Below the pieces are notes generated by a model. It did no database searches. It was not told the DNA's origin and saw only the letters and a program-made list of their open reading frames with translations. A stretch of DNA of 64,000 nt, taken from NCBI GenBank assembly GCA_963544755.1, contig CAUUGH010000005.1:10170-74169 (forward strand), in the 5' to 3' direction. Shown here piece after piece: positions 26,921 through 34,414 of the stretch. The translations under genes were made by a program, and so were the position numbers. Positions within the stretch are counted from its first letter, which is position 1. Each line of letters begins with the position of its first letter. The DNA is from Selenomonas sp963544755 (lineage in GTDB: Bacteria > Bacillota > Negativicutes > Selenomonadales > Selenomonadaceae).

Positions 26921-27712
26921 TCAATGCTCCTTCCAATACCGCAGTAAAACAGCGAGGACATATTCTTGTAGCGCGATGCCCACTGCTAAATCCCAATCGA
27001 CATCGCCTGCAAAAACAGTGTTAGAAACGACGCGGATCGGTAAAAACGGTACATCATATGTCTTGCAAATCTGCGCGACAGCGTCGCCTTCCATTTCTTC
27101 TAGTGCCGTACCATAAAACGTGTGCAAAAAAAGCACACGATCAACTTGACAATTCCAACTGTCTGCCGTGCCGATGATACCCTCGCGTACGCGCCCTTTC
27201 TTATAAAAATTTTTACAAGAAACGGCTGATAGAAAAAGTTTTTCATCTGAGGGATGATAAATTTCTTGTGTAAAGCAGCTCTTTTCTTTATCATAGGCAA
27301 AAACGCCAAGCTTTTCTAACGCTTTTTCATCGACGCCCGCGCCGCGTGCACGAAAATGTGATTTCCATGCCGATATATTAACAGTTTTTTGACCGATAAC
27401 GATGTCAAAATTTTTCAATGTAGGATCGTGTGCGCCTGCCGTACCTTGATTGATGACAGCGACGGGATGAAAAAACTCAATAGCAAGTGCCGTTGTCGCC
27501 GCCGCATTTGCAAGACCCCATTCAGTACGCGATAAAGCGAGCGGTATGCCTTGGTAGTTGCCGGATGCAAAGTACCACTCGCCAAGGCGATATTCATAGA
27601 CATTTTCAAGCTGCGAGGCAATATGACTTGTTTCTACCTCCATCGCACCTTGAATGAGCACGGGTCGCTCTCCCTGATACGTCTTGCCGTCACGATCTGA
27701 TAATCCTGACAT
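26921..27712 (-). CDS. 5'-methylthioadenosine/S-adenosylhomocysteine nucleosidase-like protein
   Basis: 263-residue member of the PNP/MTAN phosphorylase family. Seen: INQGTAGAHDP, the EEMEGDAVAQ signature that binds ribose and marks the MTAN/nucleoside-phosphorylase fold, and a catalytic-type Asp in VSNTVFAGDVDWD. Such enzymes split MTA and SAH, by-products of polyamine synthesis and methylation. It is longer than standard MTAN (about 230). ATG at 27712 follows CGGGGG. It is divergent from the SpeD-like gene, a meaningful pairing because AdoMet decarboxylase use leads to MTA. Confidence 0.85.
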   Translation of the reverse strand: MSGLSDRDGKTYQGERPVLIQGAMEVETSHIASQLENVYEYRLGEWYFASGNYQGIPLALSRTEWGLANAAATTALAIEFFHPVAVINQGTAGAHDPTLKNFDIVIGQKTVNISAWKSHFRARGAGVDEKALEKLGVFAYDKEKSCFTQEIYHPSDEKLFLSAVSCKNFYKKGRVREGIIGTADSWNCQVDRVLFLHTFYGTALEEMEGDAVAQICKTYDVPFLPIRVVSNTVFAGDVDWDLAVGIALQEYVLAVLLRYWKEH

Positions 27713-27772
27713 GATTTTCCCCCGTTCAAAATGCACCGCAGCAGACAGCAGTGCTTATTATATCTCTCTTAC

Positions 27773-27801
27773 TTTACATTGTTTCATAAATATCTTATAA
27801 T
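27773..27801 (+). promoter_or_regulatory. Promoter of the SpeD-like gene
   Basis: TTTACA, 17 bases, TATAAT: a near-consensus promoter. The start codon is about 155 bases downstream, so the transcript would carry a long 5' leader. Confidence 0.75.
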
Positions 27802-27823
27802 GAAGACGAAATATTTATCAAAG

Positions 27824-27955
27824 TCTATTGCCCTAAAACCCCACGAGCTAAAGAGACGGCATAAACCGACTGACTTGCTTTTATAGTAAGGGCGATGCGC
27901 TTTTGTCTGCAAAATAGATAAAAGTGTGTGTAGTTTACAAAGGAGCGATTACCCC
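27824..27955 (+). other. Long 5' leader of the SpeD-like gene, possible structure
   Basis: Between promoter and start codon, TTGCCCT (27828-27834) can pair with AGGGCGA (27889-27895), closing a loop of about 54 bases that contains a small CGG-CATAAA-CCG hairpin. I do not recognise a known riboswitch class. A plain unstructured leader is equally possible. Confidence 0.3.
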
Positions 27956-28423
27956 TTGAAGATTCTCGCGCGGCATTTGACAGCCGACTTATATAACTGC
28001 AAAGAAAACAAGCTGCTCGATATAGAGTTGACTGTCGCTTTTTTGCGCCGTCTTGCAGAAGAAACAGGCTTTCATGTTCTACAAGTCGATATGCAGGTGA
28101 TAGAGCCTAAGCATTTTGTCTTTTTACTTGCTCTTCGAGAAGGTCACTTTGCTCTTCACACATACACCGATCTTCACTATGCAGCAGGTGATATTTTCCT
28201 TTGTGATGCCAATGCCGAGCCGGAAACACTCTTTAAGGGGCTTTGTAATTTTTTTAAGCCTGAAAAGATTCGCACGACATTCTTAAAACGCGGCGATTTC
28301 GGCACGGTTAAGGATATGAAGCCGAAAATAAAGTCACATATCGCGCCGCTAAGGCGCATCCACAACACGGGTGCCAAGGTCATACGTCTGCTAGCAAGGC
28401 GCAGCCGCAAAAAGAAGTTTTGA
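27956..28423 (+). CDS. SpeD-family (AdoMet decarboxylase-like) protein lacking the pyruvoyl serine
   Basis: 155 residues from a TTG with AAGGAG ten bases upstream. The first 115 residues align by eye with class 1B S-adenosylmethionine decarboxylase (start LARHLTADLYNC, later LHTYTDLHYAAGDIFLC and LKRGDFG). At the self-cleavage site, where the family has E-S-H, this protein reads E62-G63-H64; His68 and Cys83 are kept. Ser63 supplies the pyruvoyl cofactor, so this copy should not process or decarboxylate AdoMet in the known way. Position 55, serine in Thermotoga SpeD, is Val. A basic tail (ending RRSRKKKF) is added. Either a repurposed or an inactive homologue; real translation signals favour a used gene. 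Confidence 0.82.
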   Translation: MKILARHLTADLYNCKENKLLDIELTVAFLRRLAEETGFHVLQVDMQVIEPKHFVFLLALREGHFALHTYTDLHYAAGDIFLCDANAEPETLFKGLCNFFKPEKIRTTFLKRGDFGTVKDMKPKIKSHIAPLRRIHNTGAKVIRLLARRSRKKKF

Positions 28424-28477
28424 AAGTGTGCTGCTAAAAATATCGGTTGTTACTGTTTTTCGTCTGCTATGCTTATG

Positions 28478-28540
28478 GATCCACTGATAAATTCAGCCAC
28501 CATCTGCATAAATCCAGGCGACTTCATTTTAGCAGTTATT
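28478..28540 (-). repeat. Dispersed palindromic repeat, copy behind the SpeD-like gene
   Basis: On the minus strand it reads AACTGCTAAAATGAAGTCGCC, GGATTTATGCAGATG in the centre and GAATTTATCAGTGGATCC at the end. It is in the gap between the SpeD-like gene and the IS200 element. Confidence 0.75.
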
Positions 28541-28584
28541 CTTTAGTTTTGCGAGTTTATTTTTAAATGATTTTCTATTAATCA

Positions 28585-28721
28585 AAACCACCAGTTGAAC
28601 TGGTGGTTTGAACAGGCCCTATAAGGGCCAAATACTTGTGGTAGCACCTTAAAAGGTGCATCGAATGGGTTCTGACAACCACACTATTATCACGGGCAGC
28701 CCCCTACTCGGGGGCATTTTT
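28585..28721 (+). ncRNA. Candidate structured RNA at the 3' side of the IS200 element
   Basis: Read on the plus strand: end hairpin, GGCCCTATAAGGGCC palindrome (28615), a composite stem in which TGTGGT and ACCACA enclose GCACCTTAAAAGGTGC (28644-28659), then GCCCCC-TACTC-GGGGGC followed by ATTTTTATTT, a good terminator. Four stems in 135 bases with a terminator look like a designed RNA rather than only DNA ends. No promoter was identified and the family is not recognised. Confidence 0.4.
28699..28721 (+). terminator. Terminator-like hairpin at the tnpA 3' end
   Basis: GCCCCC / GGGGGC with a five-base loop and an ATTTTTA run on the plus strand. The T run overlaps the tnpA stop codon on the other strand. 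It may shield the transposase from outside antisense transcription or end the candidate RNA. Confidence 0.6.
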
Positions 28722-29193
28722 ATTTGCCTTTTTCACTCCTGCCACCCGTAAACGGGTCAACAAACTCCTTTAGGCTTAGTTGATCTGCCATAATATCCTC
28801 CTGTAACTGATTCTTGATATAATTCTTGATTGCATTTTCATATTTCCCAACCGTATCGACATAATATCCGCGACACCAAAAATGTCGATTCCCGTATTTG
28901 TACTTCAGGTTCGCGTGTCGGTCAAACACCATCAAGCTGCTTTTACTTTTCAAGTAGCCCATAAACCCAGAGACACTCATATGCGGCGGTATGGTTACCA
29001 GCATATGGATATGGTCTGGGCAACACTCTGCCTCCAAGATTTCTACACCTTTGCGTTCACACAGATCTCGTAGGATCTTTCCGATGTCGACCTTAATTTG
29101 GTTGTAGATTACTTGCCGTCGATATTTCGGGGCGAACACGATATGATATTTACATCTCCATTTACTGTGTGATAAACTTTTTACGTCATTCAT
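28720..29193 (-). CDS. tnpA: IS200/IS605 family transposase TnpA
   Basis: 157-residue HUH single-strand transposase. Seen: the CKYHIVFAPKYRR start typical of IS200, the HUH motif in PDHIHMLVTIP near residue 60 and the catalytic tyrosine in VGKYENAIKNYIKNQ near residue 120. I choose ATG at 29193 with GGAGG nine bases away; TTG at 29199 is too close. The Shine-Dalgarno lies inside one arm of a 15-bp inverted repeat, so translation is self-limited. Confidence 0.95.
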   Translation of the reverse strand: MNDVKSLSHSKWRCKYHIVFAPKYRRQVIYNQIKVDIGKILRDLCERKGVEILEAECCPDHIHMLVTIPPHMSVSGFMGYLKSKSSLMVFDRHANLKYKYGNRHFWCRGYYVDTVGKYENAIKNYIKNQLQEDIMADQLSLKEFVDPFTGGRSEKGK

Positions 29194-29199
29194 TGACAA

Positions 29200-29263
29200 G
29201 CGCCTCCTATGCTATTCTTCATTTGTGGTTGTCAGGCCACTTCTAGTTTAGCATAGGAGGCGC
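29200..29263 (-). promoter_or_regulatory. Inverted repeat that sequesters the tnpA ribosome binding site
   Basis: GCGCCTCCTATGCTA (29200-29214) and TAGCATAGGAGGCGC (29249-29263) are perfect 15-bp complements. The second arm in the mRNA sense contains AGGAGG next to the tnpA start. This is the known IS200 strategy for keeping transposase translation low. Confidence 0.85.
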
Positions 29264-29342
29264 ATCCCTTTTCTATAAGAATTTCTTCTCTACCCCCAGT
29301 TGAACTGGGGGATTTATCATGCCTATTCGGCGACCATACAAT

Positions 29343-29380
29343 AAAAACAGCCCGACGATCCATCTAGTGGGCTGTTTTTA
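29343..29380. terminator. Bidirectional terminator between the IS and the GerMN gene
   Basis: AAAAACAGCCC / GGGCTGTTTTT stem with a 15-base loop, T or A tracts on each side. It ends the minus-strand operon that runs from about 32.5 kb and insulates the IS. Confidence 0.9.
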
Positions 29381-29473
29381 TTTGTTCTTCAATTTGTACT
29401 TTTATTGTAAACTTTGAGGACTTACAGAAACTTAGCCAATCCGTCTACGCCTGCGGCTTTACTTCTTGGGATT

Positions 29474-30052
29474 TCATTGTAAAAGTTCCGTCATGCGTTT
29501 GATCGGTACTGATGCGTCGATGTGACCGGCGAGCGAATTGACTTTTTTGCCATCTAGGAGAATTTGCACCGATTTCACTTCGGAAAACTCGGTTAGTGTA
29601 TTTACAATAGAGCCAACTAACATTTCCTCTCCCGTTGAGCCACCTATAAAGTTTTTCACAAGATCTTCACTAAAGTCAACAGTCGCAACACCGTTATTGA
29701 CTTCGATGTTGTTTAGTTTTGTCTTTGCAGGAATAATGGTCGTAACTCCATTTGTTTTGGTGCCGGAAAGTAGAGATTGCACTGCTTCTTTGTATTTGTC
29801 TTCTTTAGGTTTTAGCGTGCGCGTTTCACCAACAAGTTTCATGCCCTTATCATCTGGATAATAAACCTTGATGCTAAATTCTTCCACCGTCTTTGCTGCG
29901 CTGTCTTTTTTTGCTGCGTCCTTTTTCTCTGTGATGGGAGCCTTATCTGCCGGCGGCGCAGCGTGATTGGATGGTTTATCTTTATCACAGCCAACGACCA
30001 AAAAAAGTGTAAGGAGCATAAAGACAGCGAGCGTGGATTTCATGATATTCAT
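29474..30052 (-). CDS. GerMN domain lipoprotein
   Basis: 192 residues. Seen: a lipoprotein signal with lipobox LVVGCDK (Cys at residue 22), a K/D/A-rich linker to about residue 55, then one GerMN (sporulation/spore germination) domain with KVYYPDDKGMKLV, GVATVDFSEDLVKNF and SVQILLDGKKV. GerMN domains occur in envelope proteins of both spore formers and non-spore formers, so sporulation is not implied. It follows the amidase gene, suggesting a joint role at the cell wall. Confidence 0.85.
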   Translation of the reverse strand: MNIMKSTLAVFMLLTLFLVVGCDKDKPSNHAAPPADKAPITEKKDAAKKDSAAKTVEEFSIKVYYPDDKGMKLVGETRTLKPKEDKYKEAVQSLLSGTKTNGVTTIIPAKTKLNNIEVNNGVATVDFSEDLVKNFIGGSTGEEMLVGSIVNTLTEFSEVKSVQILLDGKKVNSLAGHIDASVPIKRMTELLQ

Positions 30053-30118
30053 ATTTGAAAACCGCCTTTCGGATCTTTCCTATTGTTTTGGTTTTTCATA
30101 GTAACCTTTCGTATATGT

Positions 30119-31183
30119 TCAGCCTCCCCCAAAGAAGCGACTCAACCCTCTTACGATGGCAAATGCCATTTTGTTTTGAAAATCAGCTGTGTTCAAAAGC
30201 GCTTCTTCACGTTCATTTGAGATAAATGCCAATTCGACTAGGGATGCCGGTATGTTTGAATATTTAAGGACATAAAAATTTGCTTCTTTAGTGCCACGAT
30301 TTCTAAGCCCACCTGCGCTAACAAGTTCTTCCTGCAAAACAGTTGCCAGTCTTTTGCCCTCTAGTGAGCCATAATAAGAATAGCTTTCCGTACCGTTCGC
30401 ATCCGGATTAGAAAAGGCGTTACAATGTATACTCAAGAACACTTCTGCCCCCGGCGTGCTGTTTGCGACATCGACGCGTGCCTGCAGTTCTTGCCTGTCT
30501 GAAGCATAGCTTGCGTAAACATCGCGATCCGTCGTGCGCGTCATGACAACGTGTGCGCCAGCGTTTTCCAAGAGCCGCTGCACTTTTTTTGCTACTTCAA
30601 GTGCCACATCTTTTTCACATATACCGCTAGGTCCTATCGCGCCCGGATCGCTGCCACCGTGTCCCGGATCGACTACGATCATACGCCCCTTGATACCTCC
30701 GGCACCAACCAAAAGTGATGTGCTAGGTAAAGGCAGCGTGACAGGCGTCTTGATGTTAATGACAAGGCGGCAGGGCTTCTTCGCACTGCGATCCGCCGCT
30801 AGCGTATAGACAGTATAATTTTGCTCTTTTACTTCATCTGTAAAAGCTACCATTATCTGCACTTGACGCTTTTTTATCTCACGAAGTGTTATAAAGCTCC
30901 CGAAAGTACCGTCAAGCGCAGCATCTTTTGATATCGTACCGAGCTTTGCATCTTGTAGATCGATGATCAGATGTTTCGGTTTGGCCGGATCTTTTTGCAC
31001 AGTATAGGAAACATCTTCACGATTCATGGCGATCTCGATGCGAAGCATACGCCCCCCCTGATCTTCAATCACTTGATATTGAAGATCGCTTAATTCATTT
31101 ACTCTAGCAGCAAACGCCTGTGGGGCAAAGAGCATACATAAAAGCCCCAAAAAGCTAAACGCCAAAAAAAATCTTTTGGACAA
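30119..31183 (-). CDS. N-acetylmuramoyl-L-alanine amidase with AMIN domain
   Basis: Cuts the bond between muramic acid and the stem peptide. Seen: a signal peptide ending near PQAFA, an AMIN localisation domain (about residues 30-140) and an Amidase_3 zinc domain with DPGHGGSDPGAIG, the metal Glu in EKDVALEVAKK, LSIHCNAF and a final SLVELAFISN. The start is taken as TTG at 31183, eight bases after GGAG; a GTG at 31192 overlaps that site. It lies three genes behind sigH's terminator, between DUF3006 and GerMN. Confidence 0.92.
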   Translation of the reverse strand: MSKRFFLAFSFLGLLCMLFAPQAFAARVNELSDLQYQVIEDQGGRMLRIEIAMNREDVSYTVQKDPAKPKHLIIDLQDAKLGTISKDAALDGTFGSFITLREIKKRQVQIMVAFTDEVKEQNYTVYTLAADRSAKKPCRLVINIKTPVTLPLPSTSLLVGAGGIKGRMIVVDPGHGGSDPGAIGPSGICEKDVALEVAKKVQRLLENAGAHVVMTRTTDRDVYASYASDRQELQARVDVANSTPGAEVFLSIHCNAFSNPDANGTESYSYYGSLEGKRLATVLQEELVSAGGLRNRGTKEANFYVLKYSNIPASLVELAFISNEREEALLNTADFQNKMAFAIVRGLSRFFGGG

Positions 31184-31194
31184 AAAAACCACTC

Positions 31195-31407
31195 CTATTC
31201 TCCCTTGATCTCTTGCAAGAGAGCCTCTGCTTCTTCACGAGCTTCCTTGGTACGCTCCTCATCAAAGGAGATTTCCCAACGGATATAGTCGCCCTCAGAT
31301 AGCTCTACAGGCAGTTCCTCAGCCGGAAATACGACCTTTTTTTCCTTTTCGCCGACAAGAAGTATTGCCTTATCCTCTTCAAAACGATCAATAACGGCAA
31401 ACGTCAT
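31195..31407 (-). CDS. DUF3006 family small protein
   Basis: 70 residues, starting MTFAVIDRFEEDKAILLVG and rich in E/D, with the FPAEELP turn of the DUF3006 family. These small beta-barrel-like proteins are commonly encoded next to ComEC-like hydrolases, as here: it begins directly at the stop of that gene. Function unknown. Confidence 0.82.
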   Translation of the reverse strand: MTFAVIDRFEEDKAILLVGEKEKKVVFPAEELPVELSEGDYIRWEISFDEERTKEAREEAEALLQEIKGE

Positions 31408-32337
31408 TTATTTCTCCTCCTTCACACTATAGGTTTTACCGTCTGAAACTATAGCAATCGTACCTTCTTTATCGGTGCGATATACTTTGATATTAAATTT
31501 TTTATAACGCTCTAACACGTCTTTATGCGGATGTCCGTAGTCGTTTCCTGCGCCGCAGGAGATGGCAACTACCTCAGGTGCTGTCGCTTGCAAAAATGCC
31601 GTTGTCGATGAGGTCTTGCTGCCGTGATGCGGCGATTTTAGTACAAGGCTACTAATCTCGTCAGCACTGTGGCGCGAAAGTGTAGATTTTTCCGTTTCCT
31701 TTTCTGCATCGCCAGTAAAGAGCATGGTAAAATCGCCAAATACCAATCTGCCGACAATAGAATTGATATTGAGGTTAGGTTTGCCTTTTTTCTTACCTCC
31801 AGCTTTTACCATCTCTGCCGTCGGACTTAAAACACTAAATGTGACCCCTGCACCAAAGTCAAGCACATCACCATCGACTAGTGCTTTATAGGGAATATTT
31901 TTTGCCTTAATAGTCTTTAAGTAGTCACGATAAAATTTTGCCGTCGTCGGCTCACCGTTGTCGTAGACTGCCTTTACTTCGCATTTTTTAAAAAGCACAG
32001 AAGCACCGCCTAGATGATCGGCGTGTGGATGTGTGATAATAAGTTTATCAACCGTCGTTATATTTTCCTTTTTAAGTGCCGCTTCTAGCTTTGGGTGCTC
32101 GTCTAGATCGCCGGTATCAATGAATATCGTCTGCTCTGCCGTTTTGATGAGGATGGCATCACCTTGCCCAACATCTAGCACCTTAACTTCTAAAGTGCCA
32201 TTTTTCGCCTGTGACGATTTCGTTTTATCTGCTCCCTGTGATCCCAGTGTGCAGCCTGTCAAAAGCGTAGAAATGAGAAAAACTGCGGCGATTATGCCTG
32301 ATATTTTTTTCATAAATATCATCTTGGCATTTTTCAT
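31408..32337 (-). CDS. Exported ComEC-like metallo-beta-lactamase-fold hydrolase (lipoprotein)
   Basis: 309 residues. Seen: an N-terminal signal with lipobox LLTGCTLG, then a metallo-beta-lactamase fold resembling the C-terminal domain of ComEC: VGQGDAILIKT, the metal motif THPHADHLGG, LFTGDAEKE and KSPHHGSKTS. Such stand-alone proteins probably hydrolyse a phosphodiester such as extracellular DNA, but this is inferred. There is no channel domain, so it is not the uptake pore. ATG at 32337 follows GGAG and overlaps the gene upstream by four bases. Confidence 0.87.
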   Translation of the reverse strand: MKNAKMIFMKKISGIIAAVFLISTLLTGCTLGSQGADKTKSSQAKNGTLEVKVLDVGQGDAILIKTAEQTIFIDTGDLDEHPKLEAALKKENITTVDKLIITHPHADHLGGASVLFKKCEVKAVYDNGEPTTAKFYRDYLKTIKAKNIPYKALVDGDVLDFGAGVTFSVLSPTAEMVKAGGKKKGKPNLNINSIVGRLVFGDFTMLFTGDAEKETEKSTLSRHSADEISSLVLKSPHHGSKTSSTTAFLQATAPEVVAISCGAGNDYGHPHKDVLERYKKFNIKVYRTDKEGTIAIVSDGKTYSVKEEK

Positions 32338-32537
32338 TTACCACCACTCCCATCACTTTTCTCACGCGGCAAATCAAAAACAACGCGTAAGATAAGAAAT
32401 ACTGTCCAAAGAGCCATTGAAACAAGATATGCTATATCTAAAGTCTGGAGATTTTTATAATCTAGCGTAGAAATAAGCAAAATGGATGCAACGATAATAA
32501 ACCAATCGAGTTTGCGAATTTTTTTAAACTTTTCCAT
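32334..32537 (-). CDS. Small two-helix membrane protein, function unknown
   Basis: 67 residues from ATG at 32537 with AAAGGTG upstream. A basic start (MEKFKKIRKLDW) is followed by two hydrophobic segments (about residues 12-28 and 36-56) and a charged end. It is the first gene of the run ComEC-like, DUF3006, amidase, GerMN. I do not recognise the family. Confidence 0.65.
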   Translation of the reverse strand: MEKFKKIRKLDWFIIVASILLISTLDYKNLQTLDIAYLVSMALWTVFLILRVVFDLPREKSDGSGGK

Positions 32538-32610
32538 GCATTTCACCTTTCTTATACGAATTCTAAAAAGAGGGTGCGCCATTATTATGCTGCCATAACT
32601 TATGTGCGTA

Positions 32611-32653
32611 AAAAAGCCGCCTTCTTGCCAATCGCCTTGGCTGAAAGCGGCTG
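32611..32653 (-). terminator. Terminator behind sigH
   Basis: On the minus strand AGCCGC, an inner GCCAA / TTGGC stem and GGCGGCT are followed by TTTTTT, eight bases past the sigH stop. Confidence 0.85.
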
Positions 32654-32660
32654 CTTTCTT

Positions 32661-33407
32661 TTATTTTCGCTGCATTCTAGCATCAAGGGCATCGTGCATA
32701 CGATGATTGATCGTACTTAAGCCGCGGTAAACTGTAGTAATGTCAACTTCATCTCCGCGATTTTCCATGTAACGCTCAAGCTTTCTCTTTACTCGCTGTA
32801 AGGCGTTATCTATAGACTTAACATGACGATCAAGATCTACTGCAATCTCTTGAGATGACTTGCCATCAAGGTAACTCATGAGCACGCGCCATTCGAGATC
32901 GCTTAAAATTTCTTCCATCTTTTCTTCTATGTCGATAAATTCTTCTTGACTGATGACAAGCTCTTCGGGGTTAGAAACACGCGCTCCCGGCAATATGTCA
33001 AGAAGCGTCCGATCAGAATCTTCATCATAAATCGGCTTGTTTAGAGAAATGTAAGAGTTTAGCGGAATGTGCTTTTGACGCGTTGCCGTCTTGATAGCCG
33101 TAATGATCTGGCGCGTTACGCAAAGTTCGGCAAATGCACGAAACGATGACAGACGATCATTTCTAAAGTCGCGGATCGCCTTGTAAAGACCGATCATACC
33201 TTCTTGCACAATATCTTCTCGATCAGCACCGATGAGAAAATACGAGCGTGCCTTCGCTCGCACGAAATTTCGATACTTGTTGATCAGGTAATCGAGAGCA
33301 ACACTACTGCAATTTTCCTTGATTTTGGAAATGACTTCTTCATCTGTCAATCCTTCAAATCCTTCATGCAATGTATCGTTGCCGTTGTCTCTCATTTCTG
33401 CTTCCAT
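32661..33407 (-). CDS. sigH: RNA polymerase sigma factor, SigH (sigma-30) type
   Basis: Seen: region 2 (DREDIVQEGMIGLYKAIRDF and LCVTRQIITAIKTATRQKH, the -10 contact) and region 4 (LDGKSSQEIAVDLDRHVKSIDNALQRVKRKL). The KHIPLNSYISLNKP linker is characteristic of sigma-H. In Bacillus SigH runs post-exponential and competence genes. At 248 residues it is about 30 longer than Bacillus SigH because of a C-terminal extension. Position beside rlmB-thyX-mrnC-cysS matches the conserved Firmicute order. Confidence 0.92.
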   Translation of the reverse strand: MEAEMRDNGNDTLHEGFEGLTDEEVISKIKENCSSVALDYLINKYRNFVRAKARSYFLIGADREDIVQEGMIGLYKAIRDFRNDRLSSFRAFAELCVTRQIITAIKTATRQKHIPLNSYISLNKPIYDEDSDRTLLDILPGARVSNPEELVISQEEFIDIEEKMEEILSDLEWRVLMSYLDGKSSQEIAVDLDRHVKSIDNALQRVKRKLERYMENRGDEVDITTVYRGLSTINHRMHDALDARMQRK

Positions 33408-33574
33408 TGCATCGACCCCATTCGTGTTGCTTTCCGATTATATAAAAACGATCTAGACCTTCGAATATCTGTTGACTCATCTAACATTTTTGATTATACC
33501 CCAGAGATGCCCGAAGCGTCAAGCGTAGCGCGGCTTTTTCCATCTTTGGTGTATCGCCATCTTTTTAATCTTTT

Positions 33575-34387
33575 CTAACAAAGGCGCGCACGTCTTGCCT
33601 CATACATAAAGAGTGCGCCGGCAACAGAGGCATTAAGTGAGTTTAGCTTCCCCTGCATTGGTATACGCACTAGAAAATCACAGTTTTCTCTTATAAGCCT
33701 GCCAAGACCTCTGCCTTCACTGCCTAAAACGATGACCAAAGGGCCTTTCAGATCAGCATGAAAAATATCTTGCTCTCCTTGCATATCAGCACCGACGAAC
33801 CAAAGACCGTGCTTTTTAAGTCGCTTCATCTCCTGCACGATGTTACCTATGCGTACGACAGGCACATACTCAACAGCGCCTGCTGAGGTTTTTGCAACTG
33901 TCGCAGTAAGAGCGCAACTTCTGCGTTTTGGGATAATTACACCGTGTATACCTGCCGCATCTGCGGTTCGCAAAAGCGCACCGAAATTATGCGGATCTGC
34001 AATTTCATCGAGCAGCAAGAAAAGCGGCGGCTCTCCTTTTTTTGCTGCATATGCAAAGATGTCTGCCATCTTAGCGTAAACGACGGGCGCCGCGTAGGCA
34101 AGTACGCCTTGGTGGCGCATACCCGGTGCAAATACAGCAAGTTGTTGTCGCGTATTTACTCGCACAGGTACATCATGCTCGTTTGCGAGTGCAAAAATCT
34201 GCCTAAGTGCCGCATCCTTTATGCCTTTTGCAACAAGAATACGATTGATGCCACGCCCTGCCTTTAGTGCTTCAAGGACAGCATTGCGCCCAACTATGAT
34301 TTCCTCAGCAGCAAATGCCGAAAGTCGGCTATTTTCCCCGTCCTTTCGCTTTTCTGCCACTGCCTCTTTTTCTGCCGTCTTTGCCAT
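33575..34387 (-). CDS. rlmB: 23S rRNA (guanosine-2'-O)-methyltransferase RlmB (TrmH family)
   Basis: SpoU-type knotted methyltransferase that modifies G2251 of 23S rRNA. Seen: an N-terminal substrate-binding domain (IIVGRNAVLEALKAG), then motif 1 LDEIADPHNFGALLRTADAAG, motif 2 VIVLGSEGRGLGRLI and motif 3 IPMQGKLNSLNASVAGALF. ATG at 34387 is preferred; TTG at 34399 is possible. It lies between thyX and sigH, the usual place. Confidence 0.93.
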   Translation of the reverse strand: MAKTAEKEAVAEKRKDGENSRLSAFAAEEIIVGRNAVLEALKAGRGINRILVAKGIKDAALRQIFALANEHDVPVRVNTRQQLAVFAPGMRHQGVLAYAAPVVYAKMADIFAYAAKKGEPPLFLLLDEIADPHNFGALLRTADAAGIHGVIIPKRRSCALTATVAKTSAGAVEYVPVVRIGNIVQEMKRLKKHGLWFVGADMQGEQDIFHADLKGPLVIVLGSEGRGLGRLIRENCDFLVRIPMQGKLNSLNASVAGALFMYEARRARLC

Positions 34388-34414
34388 CGTTTGCACCAAC
34401 TTTCACTTTTTCAA

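Larger units (their letters stand above)
28580..29318 (-). mobile_element. IS200-type insertion sequence (tnpA only)
   Basis: A single-gene element of the IS200/IS605 family. Both ends carry related hairpins: AAACCACCAG-TTGAA-CTGGTGGTTT at 28585-28609 and CCCCCAGTTGAACTGGGGG at 29293-29311, sharing CAGTTGAACTG, as required for single-strand recognition by TnpA. There is no tnpB. Outer limits are set by the hairpins plus a few bases, since this family makes no target duplication. All parts look intact, so it may be active. Confidence 0.88.

Noticed and set aside
27802..27955. Known SAM, guanidine or preQ1 riboswitch before the SpeD-like gene
   Set aside because: None of the conserved core sequences of these classes could be recognised.
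28580..29318. IS605 with tnpB or an OMEGA nuclease
   Set aside because: Only tnpA fits between the end hairpins; there is no RuvC-type ORF.
29474..33407. Sporulation cluster (GerMN, SigH)
   Set aside because: Both domains are common in non-spore formers and no spore-specific gene is present.
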